Shown here piece after piece: positions 24,831 through 33,829 of a stretch of DNA of 64,000 nucleotides. Origin of the DNA: JBDTNL01 sp039933785 (GTDB lineage Bacteria > Acidobacteriota > Thermoanaerobaculia > Multivoradales > JAGPDF01). Numbering within the stretch: the stretch's first letter is position 1; every line of letters starts with the position of its first letter. The notes under the pieces are model-generated. The model saw only the letters and a list, made by a program, of their open reading frames with translations. It ran no database searches and was not told the DNA's origin. The stretch spans positions 61,571-125,570 of the forward strand of contig JBDTNL010000003.1 of the NCBI GenBank assembly GCA_039933785.1. Reading direction: 5' to 3'. The position numbers were made by a program, and so were the translations under genes.

Positions 24831-26099
24831 ATGACAGTCCATAGCAAGCTCGATACAAAGCACGTGCTGGCGCTCGGTTTGTGCCTGGGCATGATGGGAA
24901 CTGCCCTCGAGGCGATGGCGTCCCTGGACGCGACGTGGTCGAGCAATCGAGGCGAGAGCGCCGGCGGCGGCACCTCGGACTCTCCATATTCCTCCGGCCA
25001 GCGGGCGCTCGACGCCGGAGACTACGAGAAGGCCTCGACGCTCTTTCGTGAAGCGGTCGACAAGAGCGCCGAGCCGGTGGATGCGGCGCTCTACTGGTTG
25101 GCGTATGCGCAGAGCAAGACGAGCAAAAAGAACGACGCGCTCTCGACTCTGCAGCGGCTGAGAGAGAGGTATCCGAAGAGCGGTTGGCTCGACGATGCGC
25201 GCGCGCTGGAGATCGACTTAACCGGCAAGAGCGAAGGCTCCGGCAAGGCCAGCAGTGACGCCGTCGTCGGCGAGGACGAAGAGATCAAGCTCTACGCGCT
25301 GCAGAGCCTGCTGAACGCAGAGCCCGATCGGGCGGTGCCGACGATCGAGCGCTTCCTGGCCAAGCCGCACTCGCGGAGGCTCGAGGAGCAGGCGCTCTTC
25401 GTGCTCAGTCAAGCCGACTCGCCGCGCGCCAAGCAAGTGCTCTCCGAGATCGCGCTCGGCAATCAGCACCCGCAGCTGCGCCTGAAGGCGATCGAGCAGC
25501 TGGGTATCGCCGGCGACGAGGAGAGTCGCCGCCTGCTCGGTGATGTCTACGCCAAGTCGAACGATCTCGAGGTGAAGAGGAAGGTGCTCGAGGCCTTCAT
25601 GGTCGGCGACGACAAGACTCGCGTGTTGCAAGCGGCCAAGGGCGAGGCCTCGGTCGAGCTGCGCGGCAAGGCGATCGAGCTCCTCGGTGTGATGGACGCC
25701 ATCCCCGAGCTGCGGCAGCTCTACGCCACCGAGAAGAGCACCGAGCTTCGCCGCAAGATCATCGACGCCTACATCGTGGCCGACGACGCCGAGCGCTTGG
25801 CGGAGATCGCGCGCACCGAGCCCGATCCGGAGCTCCGGATGCAGGCCGTACGCAACCTGGGTGTCGTGGGCGGAGAAAAGGCCACCGCGGCGTTGAAAGA
25901 GATCTATCGCTCCTCGACCGATGTCGAGGTCAAACGTGCCGTGCTCGATTCCTTCTTCGTCAGCGACGACGTGAAGGCGCTGTTGGAAGTCGCCAAGGGC
26001 GAGAAGAATCGCGACCTCCGCCGTGAAGCCCTGCAGAAGCTGTCGCAGATGGATTCGCCCGAAGCGCTCGACTTCCTGAGCAAGCAATTGGATCAATAG
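24831..26099 (+). CDS. exported TPR/HEAT-repeat protein
   Basis: A 422-residue protein with a signal peptide (hydrophobic residues about 12-28), a TPR-like region (SSGQRALDAGDYEKASTLF, YWLAYAQSKTSKKNDALSTL) and then a run of HEAT-like units such as LKAIEQLGIAGDEESRRLLG and AVRNLGVVGGEKATAALKEI. GGAG precedes the ATG. Third gene of the sigma operon. It is likely a periplasmic scaffold or signal input for the anti-sigma factor. Confidence 0.85.
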   Translation: MTVHSKLDTKHVLALGLCLGMMGTALEAMASLDATWSSNRGESAGGGTSDSPYSSGQRALDAGDYEKASTLFREAVDKSAEPVDAALYWLAYAQSKTSKKNDALSTLQRLRERYPKSGWLDDARALEIDLTGKSEGSGKASSDAVVGEDEEIKLYALQSLLNAEPDRAVPTIERFLAKPHSRRLEEQALFVLSQADSPRAKQVLSEIALGNQHPQLRLKAIEQLGIAGDEESRRLLGDVYAKSNDLEVKRKVLEAFMVGDDKTRVLQAAKGEASVELRGKAIELLGVMDAIPELRQLYATEKSTELRRKIIDAYIVADDAERLAEIARTEPDPELRMQAVRNLGVVGGEKATAALKEIYRSSTDVEVKRAVLDSFFVSDDVKALLEVAKGEKNRDLRREALQKLSQMDSPEALDFLSKQLDQ

Positions 26100-26101
26100 C
26101 C

Positions 26102-27130
26102 ATGCGAACCCCGGCGCTCCTGATTCTGCTGGCGGCCGGCGCTGGTGCAGTTGCCACCGCCCAGCCGCCGGTCACGCTCGCCAACGCAGATCTGCAGACC
26201 TCGGCGGCGAGCCCGGCCGCGGCGGTGCGATCTACCGGCGCGGACGTTGCCTGGATCGCGTGGTCCGAGCCGATGGTTGCCGGCGATCGCGATGTCTGCT
26301 GCTTTTCCGGCGACGGCCGAAGCCGCCACGGCCGCGGCTGTCCCCTGGAAGGCCGCACGGGCTTCACCATGAGCGACGACCGCCCGGCCGCCAGGCCACC
26401 CTTCGAGCGCGAGCTGCTGGTCCTGGTCCGCGCGCAGCGGGGATCGGCGACTGAGGTGCGGGCGTTCTCCGGAGACTGCCCCATCGACGCGGGGAAACGC
26501 CGCCTGGTGTGGCTCGACAACGTCGATGGCGACGAGAGCATTCGGTTCCTGCGCGTGCTCGTCACCGGCAGGACGCTTGACGGAGCGCTGCCGGCGCTAG
26601 CTCTTCATCGACAAGCGGAGGCAGGGCAGGTCCTCGAAGAGTTGGCGGCGCGCCCCGGCGACGCGCGCGAGGATGCCATCTTCTGGCTCGGCGAGGCGCG
26701 CGGCCGCTCCGGCCTCGAAGCTCTACGACGTTTGCTAGCAGCGCGCCCGGACTCCGCTGCCCGCAAGGAGATCGCGTTCGCGTTCGCGCAGAGCGAACAG
26801 CAGGAAGCGCTCGACGATCTCATTGCCATGGCGCACCACGACCCGAGCGAAGAAACGCGCGGCGAGGCACTGTTCTGGCTAGGCCAGCACGGCGGCGAGC
26901 GCGCCGAAGGCGAGTTGCTGCGGACGATCCAACAAGACGCCGCGATCGAGCTGCGGAAGAAGGCCGTCTTTGCGCTCTCGCAGCTCGAATCCGGTCGCTC
27001 GACGCCGCTGCTGCTCGGCGTGCTCAAGAGCAAAGTTCCGGCCGAGATCCGGCGCGAGGCGCTGTTCTGGCTCGGGCAGTCGGACGATCCGAAGGCGCAG
27101 GAGGCGTTGGAGGCGGTGCTGCTGCGCTGA
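26102..27130 (+). CDS. exported HEAT-repeat protein
   Basis: A 342-residue protein with a signal peptide (MRTPALLILLAAGAGAVATA) and C-terminal HEAT repeats marked by the recurring motif FWLGQ/FWLGE (AIFWLGEARG, ALFWLGQHGG, ALFWLGQSDD). The N-terminal half is Cys-containing and unlike known domains (CCFSGDGRSRHGRGC). It starts 2 bases after the stop of the preceding TPR/HEAT gene. Last gene of the operon; I see no terminator behind it. Confidence 0.85.
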   Translation: MRTPALLILLAAGAGAVATAQPPVTLANADLQTSAASPAAAVRSTGADVAWIAWSEPMVAGDRDVCCFSGDGRSRHGRGCPLEGRTGFTMSDDRPAARPPFERELLVLVRAQRGSATEVRAFSGDCPIDAGKRRLVWLDNVDGDESIRFLRVLVTGRTLDGALPALALHRQAEAGQVLEELAARPGDAREDAIFWLGEARGRSGLEALRRLLAARPDSAARKEIAFAFAQSEQQEALDDLIAMAHHDPSEETRGEALFWLGQHGGERAEGELLRTIQQDAAIELRKKAVFALSQLESGRSTPLLLGVLKSKVPAEIRREALFWLGQSDDPKAQEALEAVLLR

Positions 27131-27229
27131 GCGGTGGGCCCACTTCGGCCTGGCGCGCAACCCGACCAGCACCGCCATCGCAAGACTGCACCCTAGGGAA
27201 AGGCGGCCCAAGGTGGTCCCCTCTCAGGT

Positions 27230-28897
27230 TCAGCTTTGAGGATCGTGGCGGACCCGTACCCTGAACTCGGAGTGCGGCTCGTCGGTGCCACTCTCGAGCC
27301 GCGGTGTGGTCGACGAGTTGCCATCGCGCAAGGCCGCGTAGTGCGGCGACATGATTTCCACGCCGGACCCGTTGAAGCTGTCTTGAATGTTGCGGTGCAG
27401 GTCGGAATAGATCGCGGCCATGCGTGCGGGCTCGGTAGTGTACGCGTTGATCTCGTAGCTCACATAGAAGTCGTCGAGCGAGGTCTGCAGAACGAACGGG
27501 GCGGGATCACTCAGAATGCCAGTGGTCTCGCCCGCCGCGGCGAGCAGGAGCGCGTGCACGCGAGCCCAGGGCGCGTCGTACCCGATGGTGACCGTCGTGT
27601 GCAGGATCAGTCCGCGGTCCCGCGCCGCGGCGCTGAAGTTGACGATGTGCCCGCTGAGAACGGCGGAGTTGGGGATGGTGATTTCCTCGTTCTTGATCGT
27701 CCGAACTCGCGTCATGAGGAGATCGCGCGCGACGATGTCGCCGACCGTGTCGGCAATCTTCACCCGATCCCCGACGTGAAAAGGTCGCATGTAGGTCAGG
27801 ACCACGCCTGCAACGACATTGCCCACGGCAGCCGACGATCCGAACGAGAGGAGCAGACCGAGAAAAACCGACATGCCTTGGAAGGCGGCCGAACCCGCTC
27901 CGGGCAGATAGGGGAACATCACGACGGCGGCGAAGGCGAGGATGAGGAAGCGGACGATCTGGTACGTCGGTTCGGCCCACTCGGCGTGGAAGCCCGCCCA
28001 GGGCACGTCCTGCGCTCCCAGGCTGCGAAACGCCGAGTGAACGAGACGCAAGAGCACGCCGGTCGCTCCGACCGCGACAATGAGGAACACGAGCTTCGGA
28101 AGATAGGCCACGAGCGCTCGACCGAGCTGAGCGACCGGCGCCATGGCGTACTCCAGGAGTTTTGGCGCCAGCGCTCGAGTCCACGGAAATAGGCTCAGCA
28201 CCAGCAGCAGATACAGGTACAGGACGACCACGGTCGCGAGGAGCCGAAGCAGGTTTCCTGCCGCGCCGATTGCCCCGCGCATGCGACGGCTTGAAACGAG
28301 CTCGAGCCTCCCTAGGCGGAGGCCGCCCAGGGCCCCGGTTTGCCCGACCCAACGCTCGAGCGCGACAGGAAGGCGCCGCAGGAGGGTCCAGAGGACCAGC
28401 CAGAGTGCCACGGTCGCGGCCAGAGCGATACCCGCCGCTCGAACGAGCGCCGGCGCGGAGCGCTCGTGCCGCGCGTGCACGACCGCGGCGTCGATGGCTT
28501 GCGCGGCCTTGGCGGCGATCTCGGTCGGTGTGGCGCCGGTGGCTGCGGCATCCTGCTCGGTGATCGTGAACAGCACCTGGTCGCCGGCAACGACATCCGT
28601 GCTGTCTACTCGAGTAACGAACGTCACCTTCGACGGCGGCTCCGCGCGTGCCACCAGGTCGCCGATTCGCTGACGGAGCGCAACGGCGCGATCGGCGGGC
28701 GAATACGGGCCCAACGAGTGGCGCATCTCGTACAGGGTCTCGCCATCGAGCTCGACCGATGCCGGCGCGGGCTCGACGGCGCTCGCTATCGGTCCGCTGC
28801 TTGGCGGGGTCGCGTCGTTGCTCTCCGTCGCCGACAGGCCGCGGGCAACGACCAATAGGATGCAGATACAACACCAGCCCGATCGAGGCAACGCCAT
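27230..28897 (-). CDS. MscS-family mechanosensitive channel
   Basis: A 555-residue channel with a signal-like N-terminus, a periplasmic domain of about 130 residues, then at least five membrane helices. The C-terminal pore and beta domain are typical: GNVVAGVVLTYMRPFHVGDRVKI and TIPNSAVLSGHIVNF. It is larger than E. coli MscS, as in MscK/YbdG-type relatives. It should release solutes on hypo-osmotic shock. The TAGGAT-N6-ATG element suggests a leaderless mRNA. Convergent with the sigma operon and divergent from the nitrilase. Confidence 0.92.
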   Translation of the reverse strand: MALPRSGWCCICILLVVARGLSATESNDATPPSSGPIASAVEPAPASVELDGETLYEMRHSLGPYSPADRAVALRQRIGDLVARAEPPSKVTFVTRVDSTDVVAGDQVLFTITEQDAAATGATPTEIAAKAAQAIDAAVVHARHERSAPALVRAAGIALAATVALWLVLWTLLRRLPVALERWVGQTGALGGLRLGRLELVSSRRMRGAIGAAGNLLRLLATVVVLYLYLLLVLSLFPWTRALAPKLLEYAMAPVAQLGRALVAYLPKLVFLIVAVGATGVLLRLVHSAFRSLGAQDVPWAGFHAEWAEPTYQIVRFLILAFAAVVMFPYLPGAGSAAFQGMSVFLGLLLSFGSSAAVGNVVAGVVLTYMRPFHVGDRVKIADTVGDIVARDLLMTRVRTIKNEEITIPNSAVLSGHIVNFSAAARDRGLILHTTVTIGYDAPWARVHALLLAAAGETTGILSDPAPFVLQTSLDDFYVSYEINAYTTEPARMAAIYSDLHRNIQDSFNGSGVEIMSPHYAALRDGNSSTTPRLESGTDEPHSEFRVRVRHDPQS

Positions 28898-28903
28898 TCG
28901 GCG

Positions 28904-28909
28904 ATCCTA
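28904..28909 (-). promoter_or_regulatory. -10-like TAGGAT, probable leaderless promoter of the MscS channel
   Basis: TAGGAT on the minus strand is 6 bases from the ATG at 28897, with no Shine-Dalgarno sequence. Confidence 0.45.
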
Positions 28910-28919
28910 CCTCGGCGTC

Positions 28920-28947
28920 CTGCCACCAGCGATTCGAGCGCTACAAT
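28920..28947 (+). promoter_or_regulatory. promoter of the nitrilase-GNAT operon
   Basis: CTGCCA (28920-28925), 16-base spacer and a strong TACAAT -10 (28942-28947). The ATG at 28946 lies inside this -10, so translation should start at ATG 28958, almost at the transcript start. Confidence 0.5.
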
Positions 28948-28957
28948 GAGCGCAATC

Positions 28958-29854
28958 ATGACCACTCAGCGCATCCGCGTCGCTGCTCTCCAGTACTACA
29001 TCCGGCCGGTCACCTCGTTCGCCCAATTTGCGGAACAGGTGTGCGCGCTCGTCGAGACGGCTGCCGACTACAAGGTCCAGTTGCTGGTGTTTCCGGAATA
29101 CTTCACGGTGCAGTTGCTCACCCTGGGTAACGCTCGGGGACCGGTCCGTCGTCAAATCTGCGATCTTGCTGGGCAACTTTCGGCATTCACCGAGCTCATG
29201 GGCGGTCTTGCCAAGGCTCACGGTCTCTACATCGTCGCCGGTTCGATACCGGTCTTCGATGCTGGCGACGCGGATCGGATATACAACCAATCGATGCTAT
29301 TCGCACCCTCCGGGGCGCACGGCATTCAGCGCAAGCTCCACATGACGCGGTGGGAAGACGAAGAATGGCACATCACGCCCGGAAACCGCCTGCGGGTGTT
29401 CGACACCGCGCTTGGCAAGATCGCGATCACCATCTGCTACGACGTCGAGTTCCCGGAGCTCGCTCGCGAAGCCGCTCGCCACGGTGCCCTACTGCTGGTG
29501 GTTCCCAGTTGCACCGACGATCGCCAGGGCTTCATGCGCGTGCGCTATTGCGCCCACGCGCGCGCCATCGAGAACACGATGTACGTCATCCACGCCTCGA
29601 CCGTCGGCTCGCTGCCGGCGGTTCCCGCGGTGTCACTCAACTATGGCCAAGCTTCCATCCTGACGCCCAGCGACTTCCCATTCTCGCGCGATGGAATTCT
29701 TGCGGAAGGGATCCCGAATCAAGAGACCATGGTGATCGGCGAGCTCAATCTCGAAACGCTGCTCGAGGCGCGCGAGAACGGCACCGTTTTGCCGTTGCGC
29801 GACAGCCAGCGGTCGGCGGATGTCGCCGCAGCGCTGGAGGTCGTTCAACTTTGA
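28958..29854 (+). CDS. carbon-nitrogen hydrolase (nitrilase superfamily)
   Basis: A 298-residue nitrilase-fold amidase with the complete catalytic triad Glu47 (VFPEYF), Lys126 (RKLHMT) and Cys160 (TICYDVEFPE). The substrate is unknown; this subgroup often occurs fused to a GNAT acetyltransferase, whereas here the GNAT is a separate, coupled gene (TTGA overlap at the stop). ATG 28958 is chosen because ATG 28946 overlaps the -10 element. Cytoplasmic. Confidence 0.92.
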   Translation: MTTQRIRVAALQYYIRPVTSFAQFAEQVCALVETAADYKVQLLVFPEYFTVQLLTLGNARGPVRRQICDLAGQLSAFTELMGGLAKAHGLYIVAGSIPVFDAGDADRIYNQSMLFAPSGAHGIQRKLHMTRWEDEEWHITPGNRLRVFDTALGKIAITICYDVEFPELAREAARHGALLLVVPSCTDDRQGFMRVRYCAHARAIENTMYVIHASTVGSLPAVPAVSLNYGQASILTPSDFPFSRDGILAEGIPNQETMVIGELNLETLLEARENGTVLPLRDSQRSADVAAALEVVQL

Positions 29855-30486
29855 GCGGGTCGGTCGCGATTCGTCGCACTCAGGCCGCGGACTTTCCGAG
29901 CATCATCGCCTTGAGCGAACGAACCTACGCGGCCAGTCCTCCCTGGTCGCAAGAGCAGCTAGCCTCTCATTTGAAGCAATTTCCGGAGGGCCAACTGGTG
30001 GCGGTCGAGGACGGAGCCGTCGTCGGCATGGCTGCCAGCTTGATCGTTTTCTGGGATGACTACGATCTGGCAGCCAGCTGGCGCGATTTCACCGACCGCG
30101 GCTATTTCACCAACCATGACCCGGAGCGCGGGCATACGCTGTATGGCGCCGAAGTGATGGTGGACGAGACGCTCCAGGGTCGCGGCATCGGCGGTGCGCT
30201 CTACGCGGAACGCGAACGCCTCGTTCGCAGTCTCGGCTTGTGGCGAATCCGCGCCGGTGCCCGATTGCGCGGATACCACAGGTTTGTCGAGACGCTCACG
30301 CCGGCGGCCTACGTGGAGCAAGTGGTTGAGGGAACGATCCGAGACCCGACGCTGTCGTTTCAGCTTAGTCGCGGATTCCGGGTTCTCGCCACGGTCGAGG
30401 AGTACCTACATCGTGACCCGGAAAGCCGCGGCTATGCGGCGGTCATCGAGTGGAGCAACCCCGAGCAACGCCAGAGCACGACCTAG
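29851..30486 (+). CDS. GNAT-family N-acetyltransferase
   Basis: A 211-residue GNAT with the acetyl-CoA loop QGRGIGGALYAER and the preceding strand LYGAEVMVDETL. The TTG start at 29851 overlaps the nitrilase stop, so the pair is made in fixed ratio. Fusions of the two domains in other bacteria imply a joint pathway, perhaps acylation then hydrolysis of a shared amine or amide substrate. That is an inference. Confidence 0.88.
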   Translation: MSGSVAIRRTQAADFPSIIALSERTYAASPPWSQEQLASHLKQFPEGQLVAVEDGAVVGMAASLIVFWDDYDLAASWRDFTDRGYFTNHDPERGHTLYGAEVMVDETLQGRGIGGALYAERERLVRSLGLWRIRAGARLRGYHRFVETLTPAAYVEQVVEGTIRDPTLSFQLSRGFRVLATVEEYLHRDPESRGYAAVIEWSNPEQRQSTT

Positions 30487-30515
30487 CCCGGCCTGCGGAC
30501 GCCGCGGCCGTTGAA

Positions 30516-31709
30516 TCATGCCGTGCGTGCCTTGCCCCAGCGGACTAGGGCCACTGCGAGTACGAGGTTCGTGAGCAGAATGGCGAGCGACACGATCGCC
30601 AATGGCGTCGTTGCGAACGTGGCGTGGGATTCGATGTCGATCGCCAGGACGGCGTTCACTAATCCCCGCGGTTGCATGGCGACCAGCAGCGCCAGCGACG
30701 GCCCGGCCGCCGTGAGCGGGAGGCCTCGCAGGGCCAGGTAGCGGATCGCGAGCGCAGCGATGACGGCGCAGACCACCAGCGATGCGCCGCGCCAGGTGAC
30801 CTCGTCGAGTCGCACAACTACGCCGAGGAGCACGAAGAAAAATGTGCGGATGACGAAGTTCAGCTGGCCGATGAACCGATGCAGGGCGGCCACCTCTCCT
30901 TCCGCGTCGACACCCGCGATCGCCGGCAGGCGGAGTCGCGAGCGCAGCTTGCTCTCGTTGCCGAGCGTCAGTCCGAAGGCGAGAACCGCGGGAGCCCCAG
31001 GGGCTCCGATCGAGGCTACGGCGCCCCAAAGCGCGAGGGCGACGCCGAAGCCGAGGACGTCCAAATAGGCGCGCTCACTCAGCGAGCGGATTGCGTGCGG
31101 CCAGGCGAGCCCGAGTGCGACGCCCAGAGCGATACTGAGGACCGCGGCGAGAAGTGTGCCGACAGCCAGCAAGGTCTTCCACCCGCCGGGCTCCAGCAGC
31201 TGAATGGCGAGCGAGAGGCCGAGCACACCAAACACGTCCGCAAGCGCGGCGTCCACGACGAGTACCGCGCGCAGCGTCTGCGGCAGCTCCAGCCTGCCGA
31301 GGAGAGGAATGAGAATTGCGCCCGAGAGCGGCGCGAGTGCCAGACCGAGGAGAGTCGCGGCTCGCCAGCCGAGGCCGTGAGCCGCAGCGATCGCGGCGAT
31401 GAGCGTCCAGCTGAGCACGAAGGTGACCGCCGCCGTTCGCAGTGCGGTGCGCAGGCTTCCAATCGTGCGCTCGAGGTCCAGGTCGAGGCCGCCCTCGAGC
31501 AGAATGAGCAGAAACGCCAGGGCTCCGAAATGGGGCGCGACCTCTAGAAAGCGCTCTGGTGGCATCAGCTTCAGGACCGGCCCGACCAGAAAGCCGGAGA
31601 GCATCAACGCCAGCGCCGGTGGAATCCGCCAGCGCCGAAAGACTTCCTCGCTCGCGAACGCTAGCCCAAGCAGCAGCCCGAGAAGACCGAGAAAACCGTG
31701 GCTTTGCAC
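30516..31709 (-). CDS. cation:proton antiporter (CPA family)
   Basis: A 397-residue integral membrane protein with about 12 helices of the Na+/H+ exchanger fold. PPALALMLSGFLVGPVL, LLILLEGGLDLDL and SGAILIPLL are characteristic, and the Asp of VVDAALADVFGV sits in the expected ion-site helix. There is no C-terminal TrkA domain. GTG 31709 is chosen because TATCCT stands 7 bases upstream; the frame is open further upstream but overlaps the divergent DUF3047 gene. Confidence 0.88.
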   Translation of the reverse strand: MQSHGFLGLLGLLLGLAFASEEVFRRWRIPPALALMLSGFLVGPVLKLMPPERFLEVAPHFGALAFLLILLEGGLDLDLERTIGSLRTALRTAAVTFVLSWTLIAAIAAAHGLGWRAATLLGLALAPLSGAILIPLLGRLELPQTLRAVLVVDAALADVFGVLGLSLAIQLLEPGGWKTLLAVGTLLAAVLSIALGVALGLAWPHAIRSLSERAYLDVLGFGVALALWGAVASIGAPGAPAVLAFGLTLGNESKLRSRLRLPAIAGVDAEGEVAALHRFIGQLNFVIRTFFFVLLGVVVRLDEVTWRGASLVVCAVIAALAIRYLALRGLPLTAAGPSLALLVAMQPRGLVNAVLAIDIESHATFATTPLAIVSLAILLTNLVLAVALVRWGKARTA

Positions 31710-31716
31710 TGCGCCA

Positions 31717-31722
31717 AGGATA
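31717..31722 (-). promoter_or_regulatory. -10-like TATCCT, probable leaderless promoter of the antiporter
   Basis: TATCCT is 7 bases before the GTG at 31709 and there is no Shine-Dalgarno sequence. Confidence 0.4.
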
Positions 31723-31808
31723 CCGTGTCGAATTTCGCGGCGGCAAGGAACACGATCGGATGCTCGGCGTTCAGCCTTCGCTATGATCGAGTCAGGGAGG
31801 AACCGACC

Positions 31809-32525
31809 GTGACGAAGAGTCTTGGATCGCTTGTGATGGCAATTCTCGGGAGCGCGTGCGCGGCATCGATGGTGACCGCGCAGACGCCGCTCGCGCAGTT
31901 TTCGAAGGAGGCGGCCGGAACGTTCACGCCCGCGGGCTGGCAGCGGTGGCTGGCGCCTGGAACCGTCAAACTGACGCGCTACAAGATCGTCGACGTAGGC
32001 GGCGAACACGCGCTGCGCGCCATCAGTGACGGTTCGGCGTCCGGGCTCTGGCGCGCAGCGGATATCGATCTGCAGCCCAAGCCGATCCTGCGCTGGAGAT
32101 GGAGGGCGCTTGAGCTACCGGCCGGTGCCGACTTGAAGGCGCCCGCCAAAGAGGATGCCGCGGCGCGCATCTGCTTCTTCTTCGACGGTGAACCCGACAG
32201 GCCGGCCGTCGAGCCGTCGCTGCCGGCCGTTGACTCGTCGGTGCACTTCGCGCACGTTCTCTGCTACGCCTGGGCGGCAGGCGCCTCTGTTGGAGACATC
32301 GTTTCCAACCCCTCGAGCCCCGAGCTTAGGATCATGGTTTTGGAGGGCCGAATTCTCCACCACTGGCGGACCGAGGAGCGCGACATCGCCGCGGACTTCG
32401 CGAAGGCCTTCGGAGCGCAGCCGGCGCGCATCGTGGCGATCGGCCTCATCACTGATTCCGACCAAGTCGGCGGCAGTGCATCGGCGTACTACGGTGACAT
32501 CGAAGCACGGCCTCACGAGAAGTGA
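31809..32525 (+). CDS. DUF3047 domain protein, exported
   Basis: A 238-residue protein with a signal peptide (LGSLVMAILGSACAASMVTAQ). The body matches DUF3047 in pattern: ILRWRWRALELPAGADL, the AARICFFFDGEP strand, and GLITDSDQVGGSASAYYGDIEA at the end. A jelly-roll carbohydrate-binding-like fold is likely; function unknown. The start is GTG 31809 with GGGAGG 31795-31800 region upstream; longer in-frame starts are less likely. Convergent with the kynureninase-like gene. Confidence 0.8.
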   Translation: MTKSLGSLVMAILGSACAASMVTAQTPLAQFSKEAAGTFTPAGWQRWLAPGTVKLTRYKIVDVGGEHALRAISDGSASGLWRAADIDLQPKPILRWRWRALELPAGADLKAPAKEDAAARICFFFDGEPDRPAVEPSLPAVDSSVHFAHVLCYAWAAGASVGDIVSNPSSPELRIMVLEGRILHHWRTEERDIAADFAKAFGAQPARIVAIGLITDSDQVGGSASAYYGDIEARPHEK

Positions 32526-32561
32526 GCCCGGAGACCCCGGAGGATGAGGTTCGCGGTCAAC

Positions 32562-33731
32562 CTAGCGCAACGCTGCCCTCAACTCGACCAGCGCCGCCAC
32601 CGCGAGATCGCACTCGGCTTGCGAGTTGTAGAAGTGCGGCGACAGGCGCACGCCGCCGTTGGGCCGGTAGTCGCAAAGGATCTCTCGCGCCAGCAATCCC
32701 TGGCAGAGCTCCTCGGCGCGCGGGTGCCAGATCGAGATCGTGCCGCCGCGTTGCCGGTGATCGACCGGAGTCCTCACCGCGAAGCCTTCGGCGATGGCGC
32801 TTTTCATCAAGTGGTCGGTGAGTGCCAACGAGCGCTCGCGAATACGCTCGACGCCGACCTCGGCCACGATCCGATAGCCTGGACGGCAGGAGTGGAGTGC
32901 CGGAATGTTGGGCGTGCCGGTGAGGAATCGCCAAGCGTTGTCCGCGTAGCGGATCGGACCGGGACGGAAATGGAAAGGCTCGGTGTCGGACTGCCAGCCC
33001 GTGACGGTCGGCCGGAGCTCGAGAGCGAGCTCGGGATCGACCCACAGGAAGCCTGCTCCCGGCCCACCGCAGAGCCACTTCACGGAGCCGCCGCTGGCCG
33101 CGTGCACGCCCCATTCCTTCAGCTGTAGTGGGATGGTTCCCGCGGCTTGGTACACATCGAGCAGCAGGATGGCGCCGACCTCGCGGCATCGCCTGGCGAT
33201 GGCTTGCGCGTCCTGCACGAAGGCACTGCGGAAGAGCACGTGCGAAACCGGAACCAACCGGGTGTGCTCGTCGATGGCGGATAGCAAGCGTTCGGTCGGC
33301 ACGCCGATGCCGTCGTCCGAGGGCACTTCGACGACCTCGGCTCCGCGTCGGCGCTCGCCTTCCGCGACATACATCACGCTCGGGAAGTTGAGCGCGGTGT
33401 AGACGATCTTGTTCCTCTCCTTGGGATAGTCGAAGCAGGAGAAGAACATGGCCGCCGCGATGCTCACGTTCTGGTGCATCGAAATCTCGCCCTTGCCGAC
33501 GCCCAGGATCGGCGTCAGTAGATCGCCGGTCTCGACCGACATCTCCCACCAACCCTCGTGCCAGGCACGTACGCCGCGCGTTTCCCACGTGTGAGCGAAG
33601 AGCTCCACCTCTTGGTGCACGGCTCGGGGCATGGCGCCGAGGGAGTTGTTGATCAAGTAGGTGGTGCGATCGAGGATCGGGAACTCGGGGCGATAGCGCA
33701 GCAGATCGGAATGCGGAGTGGAGGACGCCAT
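32562..33731 (-). CDS. class V aminotransferase, kynureninase-like
   Basis: A 389-residue PLP enzyme. The pyridoxal lysine is in SGGSVKWLCGGPG, the aspartate that holds the ring nitrogen is in LLLDVYQAAG, and the N-terminal FPILDRTTYLINNSLGAMP is typical of kynureninase/cysteine-desulfurase-type proteins. Kynureninase itself is only one possibility; no tryptophan-catabolism neighbours are present. TAGAAT stands 6 bases before the ATG, pointing to a leaderless transcript. Divergent from vapBC. Confidence 0.8.
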   Translation of the reverse strand: MASSTPHSDLLRYRPEFPILDRTTYLINNSLGAMPRAVHQEVELFAHTWETRGVRAWHEGWWEMSVETGDLLTPILGVGKGEISMHQNVSIAAAMFFSCFDYPKERNKIVYTALNFPSVMYVAEGERRRGAEVVEVPSDDGIGVPTERLLSAIDEHTRLVPVSHVLFRSAFVQDAQAIARRCREVGAILLLDVYQAAGTIPLQLKEWGVHAASGGSVKWLCGGPGAGFLWVDPELALELRPTVTGWQSDTEPFHFRPGPIRYADNAWRFLTGTPNIPALHSCRPGYRIVAEVGVERIRERSLALTDHLMKSAIAEGFAVRTPVDHRQRGGTISIWHPRAEELCQGLLAREILCDYRPNGGVRLSPHFYNSQAECDLAVAALVELRAALR

Positions 33732-33737
33732 GCACTG

Positions 33738-33743
33738 ATTCTA
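33738..33743 (-). promoter_or_regulatory. -10-like TAGAAT, probable leaderless promoter of the kynureninase-like gene
   Basis: TAGAAT is 6 bases before the ATG at 33731, with no Shine-Dalgarno sequence. The vapBC operator repeats begin 33 bases further upstream. Confidence 0.45.
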
Positions 33744-33775
33744 GTTCGGGCTCAGCCTTGCCGCGCAGGATCAGC

Positions 33776-33829
33776 ACGTACGTGATAGCGATTGACACGT
33801 ACGTACGCAGCGACAGATGATACGTACGT
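33776..33829. promoter_or_regulatory. vapBC promoter with three ACGTACGT operator repeats
   Basis: ACGTACGT palindromes at 33776-33783, 33797-33804 (extended to ACGTACGTACG) and 33822-33829. TTGACA (33792-33797) and GATGAT (33816-33821) with an 18-base spacer form a promoter that the repeats overlap. The -10 is 6 bases from the GTG start of vapB. This is the layout of toxin-antitoxin autorepression. Confidence 0.7.

Noticed and set aside
27134..27143. GTGGGCCCAC palindrome after the HEAT operon as a terminator
   Set aside because: There is no loop or U-tract; it is a 10-base palindrome only.
33792..33827. TTG at 33792 as the vapB start
   Set aside because: The TTG is part of the -35 TTGACA; the GTG at 33828 fits the promoter and the antitoxin length.
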